Source: Sugiyamaella lignohabitans
Taxonomy: Eukaryota; Ascomycota; Dipodascomycetes; Dipodascales; Trichomonascaceae
Assembly: GCF_001640025.1 (NCBI RefSeq)
Contig: NC_031672.1
Location: 4,092,001 to 4,156,000, forward strand
Reading direction: 5' to 3'
DNA length: 64,000 bases
Shown: positions 21,190-32,504 of the stretch, one piece after another
How positions within the stretch are numbered: position 1 is the first letter of the stretch
Layout: each line of letters starts with the position of its first letter
Notes under the pieces: model-generated
Seen by the model: only the letters and a program-made list of their open reading frames with translations
What the model was told of the DNA's origin: nothing
Database searches by the model: none
Made by a program: the position numbers and the translations under genes

Positions 21190-23022
21190 ATGGTTGTTGT
21201 TTCTGCTTCCAAGGCTAAGAGAGACGCCAAGAAGGCCGAAAGAGCTGCTAAGAAGGACAAGAAGGGAACTGGTACCTCGACCCCTGCTGACTCTGAAAAT
21301 GGATCAGCTGCCACTTCTGATTCTGAAGCTGTCAATGAGAAGCTCCAAAAGTTAAAATTACAAGAAGACAAGCATGGAATTTCCGACCGTGTGACCACTG
21401 GTGTTTTGGCCAGTTTGCCCACTTCTCGTGATTTAAAGATTGATGCTGTTTCCCTCGTGTTCCACGGTAAGGTCCTTTTGGCCGACTCTGTTCTTGAGTT
21501 GAATTACGGTCGTAGATACGGTTTGTTGGGTGAGAACGGATGTGGTAAATCGACTTTCTTGAAGTCTATCTTTGCCAGAGAATATCCTGTTCCTGAGAGT
21601 ATTGATATTTACTTGTTGAACGAACCAGCAGAGCCCTCTGAGTTCTCTGCTCTTGAGTGGGTTGTCAATGAGGCTGAAAATGAATTGAAGAGACTTGAGG
21701 CACAAGTTGAAGAGACCATTGAGAAGGACGGTCCTGAGTCACCTACCTTGGAGGACTTGTACGAGAGAATCGACGAGATGGATCCTGCTACTTTCGAATC
21801 CAGAGCTGCTGTTATCCTTACAGGTCTTGGTTTCAATGCTAAGACCATTACCAAGAAGACCAAGGATATGTCTGGTGGTTGGAAAATGCGTGTGGCCCTT
21901 GCTAAGGCCCTTTTCGTCAAGCCTACTCTATTATTATTGGATGACCCCACTGCCCATTTGGATTTGGAGGCCTGTGTTTGGTTAGAAGAGTACCTTAAGA
22001 GATGGGATCGTACTCTTGTTTTGGTTTCCCACTCCATGGATTTCCTTAACGGTGTTTGTACCAACATGGTTGATATGAGAGGTACTAAGCTTGTCGCATA
22101 CGGTGGTAACTACGATACTTATATCAAGACCAGAGCTGAATTAGAAACAAACCAAATGAAACAATATTACAAGCAACAAGACGAAATCGCCCACATCAAG
22201 AAATTCATTGCATCGGCTGGTACTTATGCAAACTTGGTTAGACAAGCCAAGTCCAGACAAAAGATTCTCGACAAGATGGAGGACGAGGGTCTTATCGAAA
22301 AGGTTGTCCCTGATAAGGTATTTTCCTTCAGATTCCCAGATGTTGAAAAGTTGCCTCCTCCAGTTCTGTCATTTGACGATGTTTCATTCTCCTACTCTGG
22401 CAACCCTGAAGACAACTTGTATGAAAACCTCAACTTCGGTGTTGATATGGACTCTCGTATTGCTTTGGTTGGACCCAATGGTGTTGGTAAATCCACCCTT
22501 CTTAAGCTTATGACTGGTGCTTTAAGCCCCACTGGTGGTAGAGTATCAAGACACACTCACTTGAAGATTGGTGTCTACTCACAGCACTCTGCCGATCAAC
22601 TTGATCTTACTAAGAGCTCTTTGGAGTTTGTTCGTGATAAGTTTTCTCACATTTCCCAAGATTTCCAATACTGGCGTGGACAGCTCGGCCGTTACGGTCT
22701 TACTGGTGAAGGCCAAACTGCCCTTATGGGTACCTTGTCCGAAGGTCAAAGATCCCGTGTTGTTTTCGCCCTTTTGGCCATTGAGGCTCCTAACATGATC
22801 TTATTGGACGAACCTACAAACGGTTTGGATATTCCCACCATTGACTCTCTTGCCGATGCTATCAATGCTTTCTCCGGCGGTGTCGTTGTCGTGTCGCACG
22901 ATTTCCGTCTTCTCGACAAGGTTGCCAAAGATATTTATGTTTGTGAGAACAGAACTGCTACCAGATGGGATGCTTCTATCTTGGCTTATAAGAGTAAGCT
23001 TGCCAAGAATGTTGTACTCTAA
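21190..23022 (+). CDS. ARB1: ABC-F ATPase Arb1, ribosome biogenesis
   Basis: A cytoplasmic/nuclear ABC-F ATPase for 40S and 60S maturation and a ribosome quality control factor. 610 aa, no membrane segments. Lysine-rich N-terminus, then two ABC domains. First: Walker A GENGCGKST (114-122), signature MSGGW (about 228), Walker B with DDPTAHLDL, the Asp-Asp and Ala forms characteristic of Arb1 rather than the usual DEPTNHLDL. Second: GPNGVGKST (428-436), LSEGQ (about 516), LLDEPTNGLDI, and switch His in VVSHDFR. All catalytic motifs are intact and length equals S. cerevisiae Arb1. Codons are strongly biased (GGT, AAG, TTG, GTC), consistent with high expression. Confidence 0.97.
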   Translation: MVVVSASKAKRDAKKAERAAKKDKKGTGTSTPADSENGSAATSDSEAVNEKLQKLKLQEDKHGISDRVTTGVLASLPTSRDLKIDAVSLVFHGKVLLADSVLELNYGRRYGLLGENGCGKSTFLKSIFAREYPVPESIDIYLLNEPAEPSEFSALEWVVNEAENELKRLEAQVEETIEKDGPESPTLEDLYERIDEMDPATFESRAAVILTGLGFNAKTITKKTKDMSGGWKMRVALAKALFVKPTLLLLDDPTAHLDLEACVWLEEYLKRWDRTLVLVSHSMDFLNGVCTNMVDMRGTKLVAYGGNYDTYIKTRAELETNQMKQYYKQQDEIAHIKKFIASAGTYANLVRQAKSRQKILDKMEDEGLIEKVVPDKVFSFRFPDVEKLPPPVLSFDDVSFSYSGNPEDNLYENLNFGVDMDSRIALVGPNGVGKSTLLKLMTGALSPTGGRVSRHTHLKIGVYSQHSADQLDLTKSSLEFVRDKFSHISQDFQYWRGQLGRYGLTGEGQTALMGTLSEGQRSRVVFALLAIEAPNMILLDEPTNGLDIPTIDSLADAINAFSGGVVVVSHDFRLLDKVAKDIYVCENRTATRWDASILAYKSKLAKNVVL

Positions 23023-23274
23023 GCTATTTTATTGGACTATAAATGGTTTTGGTGCATTTTTCATTGTTGGATGATTTATTATTATTTTCTTTCTTTTAGC
23101 TGTTGCTTGTACTCCAAGTCCGTTTAATTATTGTATAGAGACTAGTTATAGAGGAGTAGCTGTAAAAAATTTTAAATCCGGATCTAAAATTTCGATCAAG
23201 TCGTTGAACACACGTGCCATCCTGCACCGATCAAGCTGATTTTGTTATAATAAGTTCTATATGTTGTACGTGAA

Positions 23275-26200
23275 CTAACAGTGTTGGCTGGAGTATGCAT
23301 GGACAACTACCGCCGTAGCAGTTTGGATATTCATCGATCTGATGATACCGACTTGCTTGATTTCAATGCAAAAATCTAGTTCTGATAACAGGTCTCCGTC
23401 AATACCAAGTCTCTCTCTGCCGAGCAAAAGTAGTGATTTCCGGGGAAATTTGAGCTCTGGTGTAAGTTGAACACTGTTGTCTGTCTGTTCAAGGCCAATA
23501 AGAGTATAGCCTTGTCGCTTCATCTCTTGAAGGTAAGAAACAATAGCACCCTCTTTGACCTCTTTCATGGGCATCCACCTATCTGCTGATACTGCAACAT
23601 TTTTAAACTGAGGATGCTTCAGAACAGAAATATCATTTAGACAGAGAAGTCCTGCTCCAAGAACGTCACATAGTCTACAAATTCCTCCAAGGTTAGGTGG
23701 CTTATCAACTAGACTGGCCAAGACGACCAATTCCCCTCTATTGATATTTAAATTTCTTCCTTCGTCATCATTGACATCCATCATGTCAGATAAACTCGTC
23801 CACACACCGCTTTTTGTTTGGATCGTCGTGGATAATTCTTTCTCAAGATTCAGTTTGGCTGATACGGTGACAGGGCCACTGTGAGCTTCGAGTGTAGGTT
23901 GAAATGGTGGGTATGAGGCTTTCTTAGGCAAGATTGGAACAGCAGATGATTCATCTACTGTGGTGAGTCTAGACTTATCATAAAGATATGTACTCAGTTC
24001 GTGTTGAGTAATAGAAGGCATCTGGCGCTCCGAAATTCTTCTCAAGACACCCCCACAGATTCCATATAAATTAAAATCATCTTCTAAGTCCCAAAGAGCG
24101 TCTTCACCCGTTCTTTGTGATGAATTTGTAACTAGAGCCAAAGCATTTGATGTCACACCATTGATCACCTGATTATAATCCTCTAAGATATCGCCTAGGT
24201 GGCTATCTCGTTGGAACACAGTTTGAAGGCCATATATACACGATAGAGAATTGTGTCTTATAGCAACCTTATTACTTGTTGCTAGAACCATAATAGCCTG
24301 TAGATATCTTCTGTAATAGTCTTTAATATATTGCAGGGTTATTTTTGGAGTGAACCTCTTTCCTAGTCTTGTTCCAACAACCAAACCAATTCTCTCGAGA
24401 GAGATGACGACTCTTGGTTCAACGTTTGTCCTTTCAAGGGGTCCAAACACCAACTCCTCGACAACCGCCTCTGAATCTAATGACGCTATGATGTGTTTCA
24501 CGACTGTTTCCGCTATTATCCATTCGACATATAACTTGGCTAATGGCAGTGCCTCTCGATCAAGTGCTTTGACTAACTTATTTCGCACGAACGAGAGCAA
24601 AAATTCAGGGTCCAAAATCTTACACAAGATTAGCAGGATATGATAGCAGTTGATTCTATTGAGCTCTTCTCTCCCATCAGTTCTATTGAGTGGGTTGAAT
24701 AGCCGATGTTTTTCTGATAACACCACGCTCTCAAATATATCCTTTGCCGTGTCGGCAACATTGCTGTATTTGCTAAAGTATTCTATTGCTTTGACTTTGG
24801 CTGAGATTTCTTCTTCGTCGTACCATTCGATATATGACTCAGTCTTATTTTCTGGATTGTAGGTAAGCGAGTTGGTGTCTTCATCGTGAAGAAGCCCTAT
24901 TGCGTTCTCGAGGCGGAACATGTGATAATCCGCTTGGGAATTTGTGTAGACAGACACAAGTACCCTTCCGACCCAAAGGCGATTCGGTAATTTCGCCAAA
25001 TACTTTGCAAGAACAGTAACAAGCCCACGACGAGAATAACTTTGCTCAACAACTGATTCTGCAATGGCTTCAAATACTTTTTCGGCTTCTTCAGTACCAA
25101 CCAAAATGACGTTTGTATTGAAAATACAGGCCAATATCAACTGATGTAGCTCACGTTCAGAAGCCATTAGTCTCTCATCTACAACACTAAACCACATTGA
25201 TTTCGAAAGACTTATTAGTTGTTCACTAACTGGTCGTAAGGCACTTTCATCAATAGTGGAAAGAAGCCTGTATATGAATTGGCACATAGCCATACGAAGC
25301 TTAAACCCAGAGGATTGGAAATGTTGCTCGTAGCAGTCCAATGCATTGGTTGTGTATAGAATCTCTTCAGAAGAGTGCGTTAAAAGAGTGTATGCACAAG
25401 TAGCGACTTCTTCATCAAATGGAATTCCCTCAGCTCCTTGAAGATACTCAAAAATTTGGCCCCATTTTTGGTTTTGGTTAAAAATGGCCAATTTCAGGCT
25501 TGAATAAAGCGATGAGTAACCCGAGCTTTTAATATACCCCAAATCAGAGCTAGCTGCCATTTCTAGAATTTGATTGTAAGATCTTGGCTTTATCGAGAAT
25601 CCTCCTTCTCGCTGAATTAGATGCAGAATTATACGATTAAGTTCAGAATTGATCTTTTTTGCCTCAATAGATTGTTCAAAAAGTTTTGCCAATATGACAG
25701 GAAGCTGTTCTCCAAATAGACTAACGATGAAAGGGTCTGTGTAAGGGGTCAAGCAAAGGTCTTGAAGTTGATGAATGCTAAGTTGTTGCAGAAACTCTCG
25801 AATCTTTGTGGGGGGTAATTGCGATATATTTTGTTTGACCGAAAGATATACCGAAACGTTGAATTGTCCGTTTTCACTTTCTAGGTAAGCTTCGAAATCC
25901 GCTTCTTTACTATATTGCAAAATTTTCTTTGCGATAAGTCTAGAGTAAACCTCACCATTTTGCGGGCAGGTAACAAGAAAGCTGGAGATTCGACTAAACC
26001 AGTTATTGAATGTAATCCAGTTCAAATCCGCACATAGCATGATCTCGATATACATGTCATACAAGATCTGCTTCCGAAATGATGATTCGACTGTACTTGT
26101 GTTTAGCTTGAATAATTTTTCAACTTGTTGCTCAAGCAGAATCTGTCTGTTTCTTAATCCATCACGAATTCCTTTTACAACATATAATCTGGCGGGGTCG

Positions 26201-27591
26201 AAAGTGAACCTATTGCCATATAAAAAGTCTAGGATGCTATTGATCATTTGTGTTGCATCATAATCTTCCAAAGAGATCAATAGGTTGTGCACAAACTTAC
26301 TTAGCAAGTCACCATGTGGACATGAATAGTTGTGTTCTGAAATCTCTATTGTCGAGAAATGACTAGAAAGCACTGCGAATGGTAGCAGAGTGTCCTTGAT
26401 GAAGGTCGAATCGTGTTTAAAAATGGCTAGATCGCCAACATCCATATACAGAATAATGCCAGTAACGAATTTTCTAATTTGCTCCATTGTTGATGTAACT
26501 GCAGATGATAATAGCGAGATTGCCCAGACTGGAGGGATATTAGATTCTCTGCTCAGGATCTTGACAATGTCGGAAATAGAATCTTGAGTTTGGTTAATGG
26601 AGGTATCTATTGAAACGATCTCGACAAGAGATATATATCGTTTCCATTCTGCTGAAAATTGTTCGTTGGATGGACTGTACTTCATGTACTCGATATCAAT
26701 TCCATGAGTGGTCCCACTTTCCGAAAGCACCTGCAAGGATCGTGACAAAATATGAAGGGCATACTTCTTACCCTCGTAAGACTGTGAAGTTAGACCCTCC
26801 TGAAGTAACTTCCAGTATTCGTTTTCGCGTAATAAGTCAAGGAAGGTTTTGTCTTCTACGATATTAGAACGGCCGGTCCATTTCAGCCAGAGCCGGAAAG
26901 TAGTAAGCAGTCTGTTGAAAGAATTCCGAGCTCGTCCCGTGGCAGCAGGTTGGTTTCGGGATATGGTCAGTGACTGGATAATCTTAGACCAGAAGATTTC
27001 TGTGTCAATTTTTGATGCCGATAATATGTAAGAAGAAAGTGCTTTTGACGCCAATGATGCATGTACGGGTTTTAGTGACAGAAGATAGTCGTACAGCAGA
27101 TGCTCTAGATCAGAAGGTAATTCTACGACCTCCACTTGAGTGAATATTTCTACCAACAAATTAAGGTATGGTACAGACAATGGAGAATTTTCTGATTGAA
27201 AACATTCTATCGCAGACTTTATTATAAAATCTCGGAAAATTTCAATATTCTTGTATAATGGGGAAGATACAGTTCCAAGACCCTTCAACACCTCATCTGA
27301 ATTATTTTCTTTATTTAAACATTCAAGAAAGGAGGATTGCAACAGTATATTCAGATCCTAAATGTTAGAAATACTCAGCAATAGATACACCAATGTCTGA
27401 CCAATTCTTACCTTCCAATCGTCCTTCGTTAGATCGCTCGAGCTACAAAGCGAAGTAAACAGCTTACTGTATTCCAGTGCTGCAGCATCGTCGTTTAGGT
27501 TATCAAAAACTTTCGGTGCTATAGATTTGGCCAGTTGCAGTCTCGCACCATTATCCAGTCCGAGGAATAACTGGCTCAGGGCATCAGTCAT
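23275..27591 (-). CDS. TRM3: tRNA (guanosine(18)-2'-O)-methyltransferase Trm3
   Basis: Cytoplasmic SPOUT enzyme that methylates the 2'-OH of G18 in tRNA using SAM. Two exons on the minus strand: 27412-27591 (60 codons, ATG at 27591) and 23275-27357, giving 1420 aa, near the 1436 aa of S. cerevisiae Trm3. The 54-nt intron has a GTAAGA donor and TTCTAACATTTAG end. A large alpha-helical N-terminal region of unknown fine function fills residues 1-1260. The C-terminal SpoU domain shows motif 1 (NLGGICRLCDVLG), motif 2 (LLLGRERLGIDGDLL) and motif 3 (IRSMNIQTATAVVVHAY). Convergent with ARB1 (250 bp); divergent from kinesin-3. Confidence 0.94.
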
Positions 27592-28176
27592 CTTTGGGGT
27601 GCGAATCTATTAGATACAATTATTGGACCCTGAATCATAGTCGTGCATGAAAATATTTTGATCGGCAATCTATGGCCTAACCCAGATAAGAAAGTTGGCA
27701 GATAACCGTAAGAGAGAAGTCTTTAATCATATCAAGAGATGAAAGTTAAGTGGTTATATCACGGTTACACGTTTTATTTGAGATAATTTGTTCTTAGTTG
27801 TACTGAAATCCAATGGGTTGGAAATATAATTCTTATGTAGTCAACTTATATTCCATACATATATTTTCTTTGATTGGGATTCTTGCGTCAAATTTGGCCT
27901 TTTGCTACTAGAATCTGTTATTTCAGAATAATTCACCATTAAAGACGCAACTCCTCTTATTATTATTAATTTTATTAATTTTATTGGGGAAAAGACTTGT
28001 TGTCAGAGTGTGTACCAACCTCCGTAGGAACAATAGGCGCACGGCTTGTACAACAATAGATCGGCACTGTTATTGCCCACCTGCAGTAATCAATAAACAT
28101 GTTGCATCAAAGCATCATGACTTCCATTTAAATATACGTTAAAAGCTTCGCACAAATCTCAATCTCAGAACTAAAA
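27592..28176. promoter_or_regulatory. Divergent promoter region TRM3/kinesin
   Basis: 585 bp without a gene, AT-rich with a TTATTATTATT/AATTTTATT tract near 27957-27985. Nothing else recognised. Confidence 0.4.
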
Positions 28177-29904
28177 ATGCCAGCAGCAAAGGCTAAAAAT
28201 AGGCCAAGTTCAGCAATAGCAAGTCCCAATGTTGCAAAGTCTCCTAAACCGCTGAACCTCCTGAGAGTGAGCAATGCTCGTCCTTCATCATCTTTAGCAA
28301 TCCGCCCCCAGACAGCATTATCACAGAGGACTCCTACTAATAGTCCTCGCTCGACAAGGGGCTTATCACCCCCACTGTCTACTGATGGCAGCAATGTCAA
28401 AGTTGTAGTAAGAGTCAGACCATTGCTACCCAGAGAAAAAGGATCCCCGCTATTAGTTCAAATGGACCCATCAACTCAGTGCACTACTATAAACCCACCC
28501 AGCTCGAAACCAACTGGGTCGTCAGATAATCAGGCAAAACGAAACTTGGAACCTAAGAAATTCTACTTTGACCGCGCTTTTTATTCGGTAGACCCTAATA
28601 GCCCTCATTATGTTGATCAACAAGAAATTTATAACACGGTCGGCAAAGAATTTTTAGATCACAACTTGGAAGGCTATCACACTTGTATCTTTGCATATGG
28701 ACAAACTGGATCCGGCAAATCTTATACCATGATGGGAGACGATGAGAATGCTGGAATCATTCCAAGAACTTGTCGAGATCTGTTCAATCGCATTGATAGC
28801 CTTGCTTCAGAAAATATGAGCTGTACGGTCCGACTGTCTTATTTTGAGATTTATAATGAATGCGTGAGAGATTTGCTGGCCACACAAAAGAAAGGAGGCT
28901 CGGGGGGAGCAAATGTAAATAACAAGTCAGCAAAACTGAAAGTACGGGAGTCTCCAACGGATGGTCCTTATATAGAGGATTTGTCTGAATATGTGGTCAA
29001 ATCATCTGACCAAGTCTTAGAATATATGGCACTGGGAAATAAATGTCGGTCAACAGCGGCAACAAAGATGAACGATCAATCAAGTCGGTCACATGCTGTA
29101 TTTACTTTGACAGTTAAGCAAGTTCATTTCCATTCTGACACCGATACCACGGAGGAGAAGGTATCACAAATTCGATTAGTCGATCTTGCTGGTTCTGAGC
29201 GAGCGAATTCAACCGGTGCAATGGGCGAAAGACTTAGAGAGGGGTCTAATATTAACAAATCATTGACCACGCTGGGTCGTGTTATTGCGGCTTTGTCAGT
29301 ACCATCCAGTCTCACAAATGCTCGTCCTATAGTTCCTTACAGAGACTCAGTTCTCACTTGGATCCTTAAGGAGAGTCTGGGAGGTAATAGTAAAACGGCC
29401 ATGGTTGCCTGTGTGTCACCTACGGATTACGAAGAGACACTTTCAACACTTCGATATGCTGACCAGGCAAAAAGAATCCAGACTAAAGCGATTATCAATC
29501 AAGATATTGTGTCAGGAGCAGATCGTGATAAGCTTGTTGAAGAAATGCAGCAACAAATCAATAGTCTCCAGTTGCGCCAAGAAGAGGATGAGGCCTTTAA
29601 GCAAGAGCTTGTGAAAGTTAAAAAAGCAATCCGATTTTATGAGGATCGGGCAATTGACGAGGAAAATAAGCGAAGAGCAGTACAGCTAAAATATGCCAGC
29701 GTTGTTCGTCATAACCGGTTATTAGTAGATTATCTAAAAGAGGTTGTGAATCGCAACGGTCATGCAACTGTTTCTGAGGCTAATTATGACACTCTTACCA
29801 ACGAACTCAGTAGTTTGATGGGTGATTTACAAACTCTAAAAGCTGATATTGCTTCAAGCAAGGAGAACTGGTCTAGCGTTTTTTGCCAACCGAAATATGA
29901 ATAA
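28177..29904 (+). CDS. Kinesin-3 (Unc104/KIF1-type) motor, short form
   Basis: Plus-end-directed microtubule motor, by homology. 575 aa, unspliced, ATG at 28177. Ser/Pro-rich leader (1-70), motor domain about 74-440: VVVRVRPL, P-loop GQTGSGKS (175-182), switch I NDQSSRSHAVF, switch II DLAGSERA, neck region ending QTKAIINQD. Kinesin-3 signs are DPNSPHYVDQQEIY, LDHNLEGYHTCIFAYGQTGSGKSY and RVIAALS. A short coiled coil follows (about 450-520). There is no FHA domain, no PH domain and no long stalk, so this is a motor-plus-short-stalk kinesin, as in some fungal Kin3 proteins. S. cerevisiae has no kinesin-3. The stop is clean and the next gene begins 117 bp later on the other strand, so it is not a simple truncation at the window. 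Confidence 0.88.
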   Translation: MPAAKAKNRPSSAIASPNVAKSPKPLNLLRVSNARPSSSLAIRPQTALSQRTPTNSPRSTRGLSPPLSTDGSNVKVVVRVRPLLPREKGSPLLVQMDPSTQCTTINPPSSKPTGSSDNQAKRNLEPKKFYFDRAFYSVDPNSPHYVDQQEIYNTVGKEFLDHNLEGYHTCIFAYGQTGSGKSYTMMGDDENAGIIPRTCRDLFNRIDSLASENMSCTVRLSYFEIYNECVRDLLATQKKGGSGGANVNNKSAKLKVRESPTDGPYIEDLSEYVVKSSDQVLEYMALGNKCRSTAATKMNDQSSRSHAVFTLTVKQVHFHSDTDTTEEKVSQIRLVDLAGSERANSTGAMGERLREGSNINKSLTTLGRVIAALSVPSSLTNARPIVPYRDSVLTWILKESLGGNSKTAMVACVSPTDYEETLSTLRYADQAKRIQTKAIINQDIVSGADRDKLVEEMQQQINSLQLRQEEDEAFKQELVKVKKAIRFYEDRAIDEENKRRAVQLKYASVVRHNRLLVDYLKEVVNRNGHATVSEANYDTLTNELSSLMGDLQTLKADIASSKENWSSVFCQPKYE

Positions 29905-30020
29905 ACAGTCGATTCATATAATAATTTATTACAGTTAGGGGTTACAGTAGGTAAATAGGTACTAGCGTTTCTTCTTTTAGGTGGTGTTCCACTATATGAG
30001 GATAATCGAGACTAATGAGA

Positions 30021-32504
30021 CTAGCACGACACAACTGTGTCACTATCAAAAGATCGCTCTGATATCGGGCTGAGTGCGTTCTCCTCCGATTCAAAACGAG
30101 TGGGAGGTAATGGCAAATCATCGATGTCTTTGAGGTTTGTGACAACCGACGTTGAAAGGGGTGGTGTTATGGGGTTATGTGGACTACGATTTGGAGAATC
30201 GTCGATTGGGGAAGTTGGCGAGTCCAAAGATCGGGCAGATGATCTAGTAGACGACGAAGTACCTGAAGACGATCTGCCAAATAGTGTAATCGTATTATCC
30301 CTGAGGCGAATAACGCTTGGATTGCGTCTTGCCAGCCGTTCCCGACGACTACTATCGTTGCCTGTGCCAGAAAACCTGAGCGCTTGCTCCTTGCCATAGA
30401 GATTATGTCGCCGACTGTATTCAATATAATTACGATAGATGCTCGAGCCTGGTTTGGATATCGGTGACCCACTGGCTCCAAGATCATCGTCATAGTACAG
30501 ATCCGTCACGGTGTTGGCTTCATCCACTAAACTATCATAGTAACCAGAATCATCCAGGTCTTCGTAGTCACCATCATAACCATTAGCTTCATTATAAAGC
30601 TCATCAGACACTGCAAAAGAATATGATGATGGGGCGTGCTCAAAGTAATAATAGGAGCCATTCGGCAAGTCGTTCAAAGCAGCCAGGTGATTTTCATTAG
30701 AACCATCAGTTTGATGTGGAAAAGTCTTATCAACATATTGATCGGGTGATTGACCGCTGAGTGATTGATCAAGAGCCTGATTAAGTGCATGCTCGAGAGA
30801 GCTGAATGATTCTAGAGGCTCATCTATTACGTCAGTACCATCCTCTGCCGCCTGTGTACTTGACAATCCTTTATTGCTAGAGAACTTGAGTGAGGTAATG
30901 CTTCCATCTGAGATGGGTGAGGTCTGAGGAGACTTTATAACACGAAGTGGGCTAACAGGTCTTAATGGTGCAGCCGATCCAGATAATGGAGCCACAGTTT
31001 GCTCGGTAACGATTCCCTCTACAGGATCGTTATTAATAGATAGATCTTCAGTAAACCTGTTGTGATGGATAAACTCGTTGTCATCATAGCAGTCGTCGTC
31101 AAAATCATCATCCAGAGGCAAGCTGTGCTCCGAGAAACTATCGTAGCTGTGGTCGGCAGAATATGAATTTGACGAAGGCAGCTCGGGACTGAGTTTCTTA
31201 TAGTAGTTGATGGAAGAGCTGCGGCCAATTTTTTCGTCCTGTTCTTGGAATGAGAAAATTGATTCGGCAGTATCATCAGCAGCGTCATCACCATCGTCTT
31301 CTGCTGTATCTTTAGTGTCTCCTTGAGAGTCTGACTTGGTACCTAGACTGGTAGGTGTCTTCATGTCGTTATTCGTAATGTCGTTATGTGGGTCGTTTGT
31401 ATCATTAGGTTTTGTACAGTCAAACTGATGGATAACAGCTTCACTAAGTGCAGCGTTCTTAGTTTTATTGCTGGCGACAAAATATTGACCAGAAACATTG
31501 ATATCGGTCTCAGTTACAAGGGGGCTATTGCAATCCGACCCAGTGGAGGTATCTGTTAAATGGGATATGCTGCCACTAGCACTCAGACTGCACTCTCTTG
31601 GAGTAGAAGTAAGAGTACTAGGGGATATAATAACACTCTCGGAAGAGGGAGTAGTCATTTCTAATACAGATCCGTTATCATCATCATCATCTTCTTCTTC
31701 TTCGTCATTTTCATCCTCATCCTCTTGATATTCCTCAGACACAACAGTAATAGGAGAGTTGAAGACATCACTGAACGGGATTCCTGGTGGTGGTGGTGAT
31801 TTAGGAGATGATGCACCCAGTGCTGAATCTCCAGTGGGATTCTCGGTTGGCGAGGAAGGTAACGTGGACGTTCCACTTTTACTAACCTTTATCGCACTAC
31901 TATTGTTGGAACGATAAGTTCCCCATTCGTGAGTTCTAGTTCCATAAATTGCGCCAGCATCTTTATACTCTTTCACAGAGATATAGCTACCTCCACCAGA
32001 ATGCCGCCTGTTATGATGGCTGTCGTTTGAGAACGTATCATAGCTACCACTAGCTCGTCTAATATAATGTATAGGGTTTAACTTTTTGAGTGATGTCACT
32101 GAGCTGGAAGTAGATATCGATCCAGAATGGTGACTGGATGTAGTGGTCGAAGTGAAAGCTGGTCCCAACCCGGAAGAAGTAGTACCAACTACGGATCCAG
32201 ATTGAGATCTTGAATGTGATTTCGTTCCAGCTCCAGTAGTGATCCCAGAGATAGGATTTGAACTGTTTCTCGTACCGTTGCCAGTGGCATTGTGGTTCGT
32301 ACTGAAACCTGCCACTACAGTAGTGGTACCAGTGTAGGGAACAGGGTTCACTTTCAAGCCAGTAGTATCACTCAGACGATGTTTGTGCTTTTGATTCGAA
32401 CTATTATTACCAGCATTGACATTGGCACTACCACCAGTACTGGATTGGTCTTCATTTACTCCGGCAGAGTACGCTCTAGTATGAGATTTTAAAAAGGAAC
32501 GCAT
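30021..32504 (-). CDS. Large Ser/Asp-rich low-complexity protein, unrecognised
   Basis: 827 aa from the ATG at 32504 (an upstream TTG would add 18 hydrophobic residues and was rejected). I do not recognise a family. Visible features: Ser/Thr/Gly/Asn-rich N-terminal third; a more conserved-looking block at about 155-210 (KKLNPIHYIRRASGSYDTF, YISVKEYKDAGAIYGTRTHEWGTYR); an acidic run of Glu/Asp at about 265-285; a long acidic Ser/Asp region; and a C-terminal block rich in Tyr and Arg (about 690-770: SIYRNYIEYSRRHNLYGKEQALRF, ARRNPSVIRLRDNTITLFGRSS). Many S/T-P sites suggest a phosphorylated, intrinsically disordered regulator. The 5' flank is long (over 1 kb) and has an upstream ORF. Confidence 0.7.
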   Translation of the reverse strand: MRSFLKSHTRAYSAGVNEDQSSTGGSANVNAGNNSSNQKHKHRLSDTTGLKVNPVPYTGTTTVVAGFSTNHNATGNGTRNSSNPISGITTGAGTKSHSRSQSGSVVGTTSSGLGPAFTSTTTSSHHSGSISTSSSVTSLKKLNPIHYIRRASGSYDTFSNDSHHNRRHSGGGSYISVKEYKDAGAIYGTRTHEWGTYRSNNSSAIKVSKSGTSTLPSSPTENPTGDSALGASSPKSPPPPGIPFSDVFNSPITVVSEEYQEDEDENDEEEEDDDDDNGSVLEMTTPSSESVIISPSTLTSTPRECSLSASGSISHLTDTSTGSDCNSPLVTETDINVSGQYFVASNKTKNAALSEAVIHQFDCTKPNDTNDPHNDITNNDMKTPTSLGTKSDSQGDTKDTAEDDGDDAADDTAESIFSFQEQDEKIGRSSSINYYKKLSPELPSSNSYSADHSYDSFSEHSLPLDDDFDDDCYDDNEFIHHNRFTEDLSINNDPVEGIVTEQTVAPLSGSAAPLRPVSPLRVIKSPQTSPISDGSITSLKFSSNKGLSSTQAAEDGTDVIDEPLESFSSLEHALNQALDQSLSGQSPDQYVDKTFPHQTDGSNENHLAALNDLPNGSYYYFEHAPSSYSFAVSDELYNEANGYDGDYEDLDDSGYYDSLVDEANTVTDLYYDDDLGASGSPISKPGSSIYRNYIEYSRRHNLYGKEQALRFSGTGNDSSRRERLARRNPSVIRLRDNTITLFGRSSSGTSSSTRSSARSLDSPTSPIDDSPNRSPHNPITPPLSTSVVTNLKDIDDLPLPPTRFESEENALSPISERSFDSDTVVSC

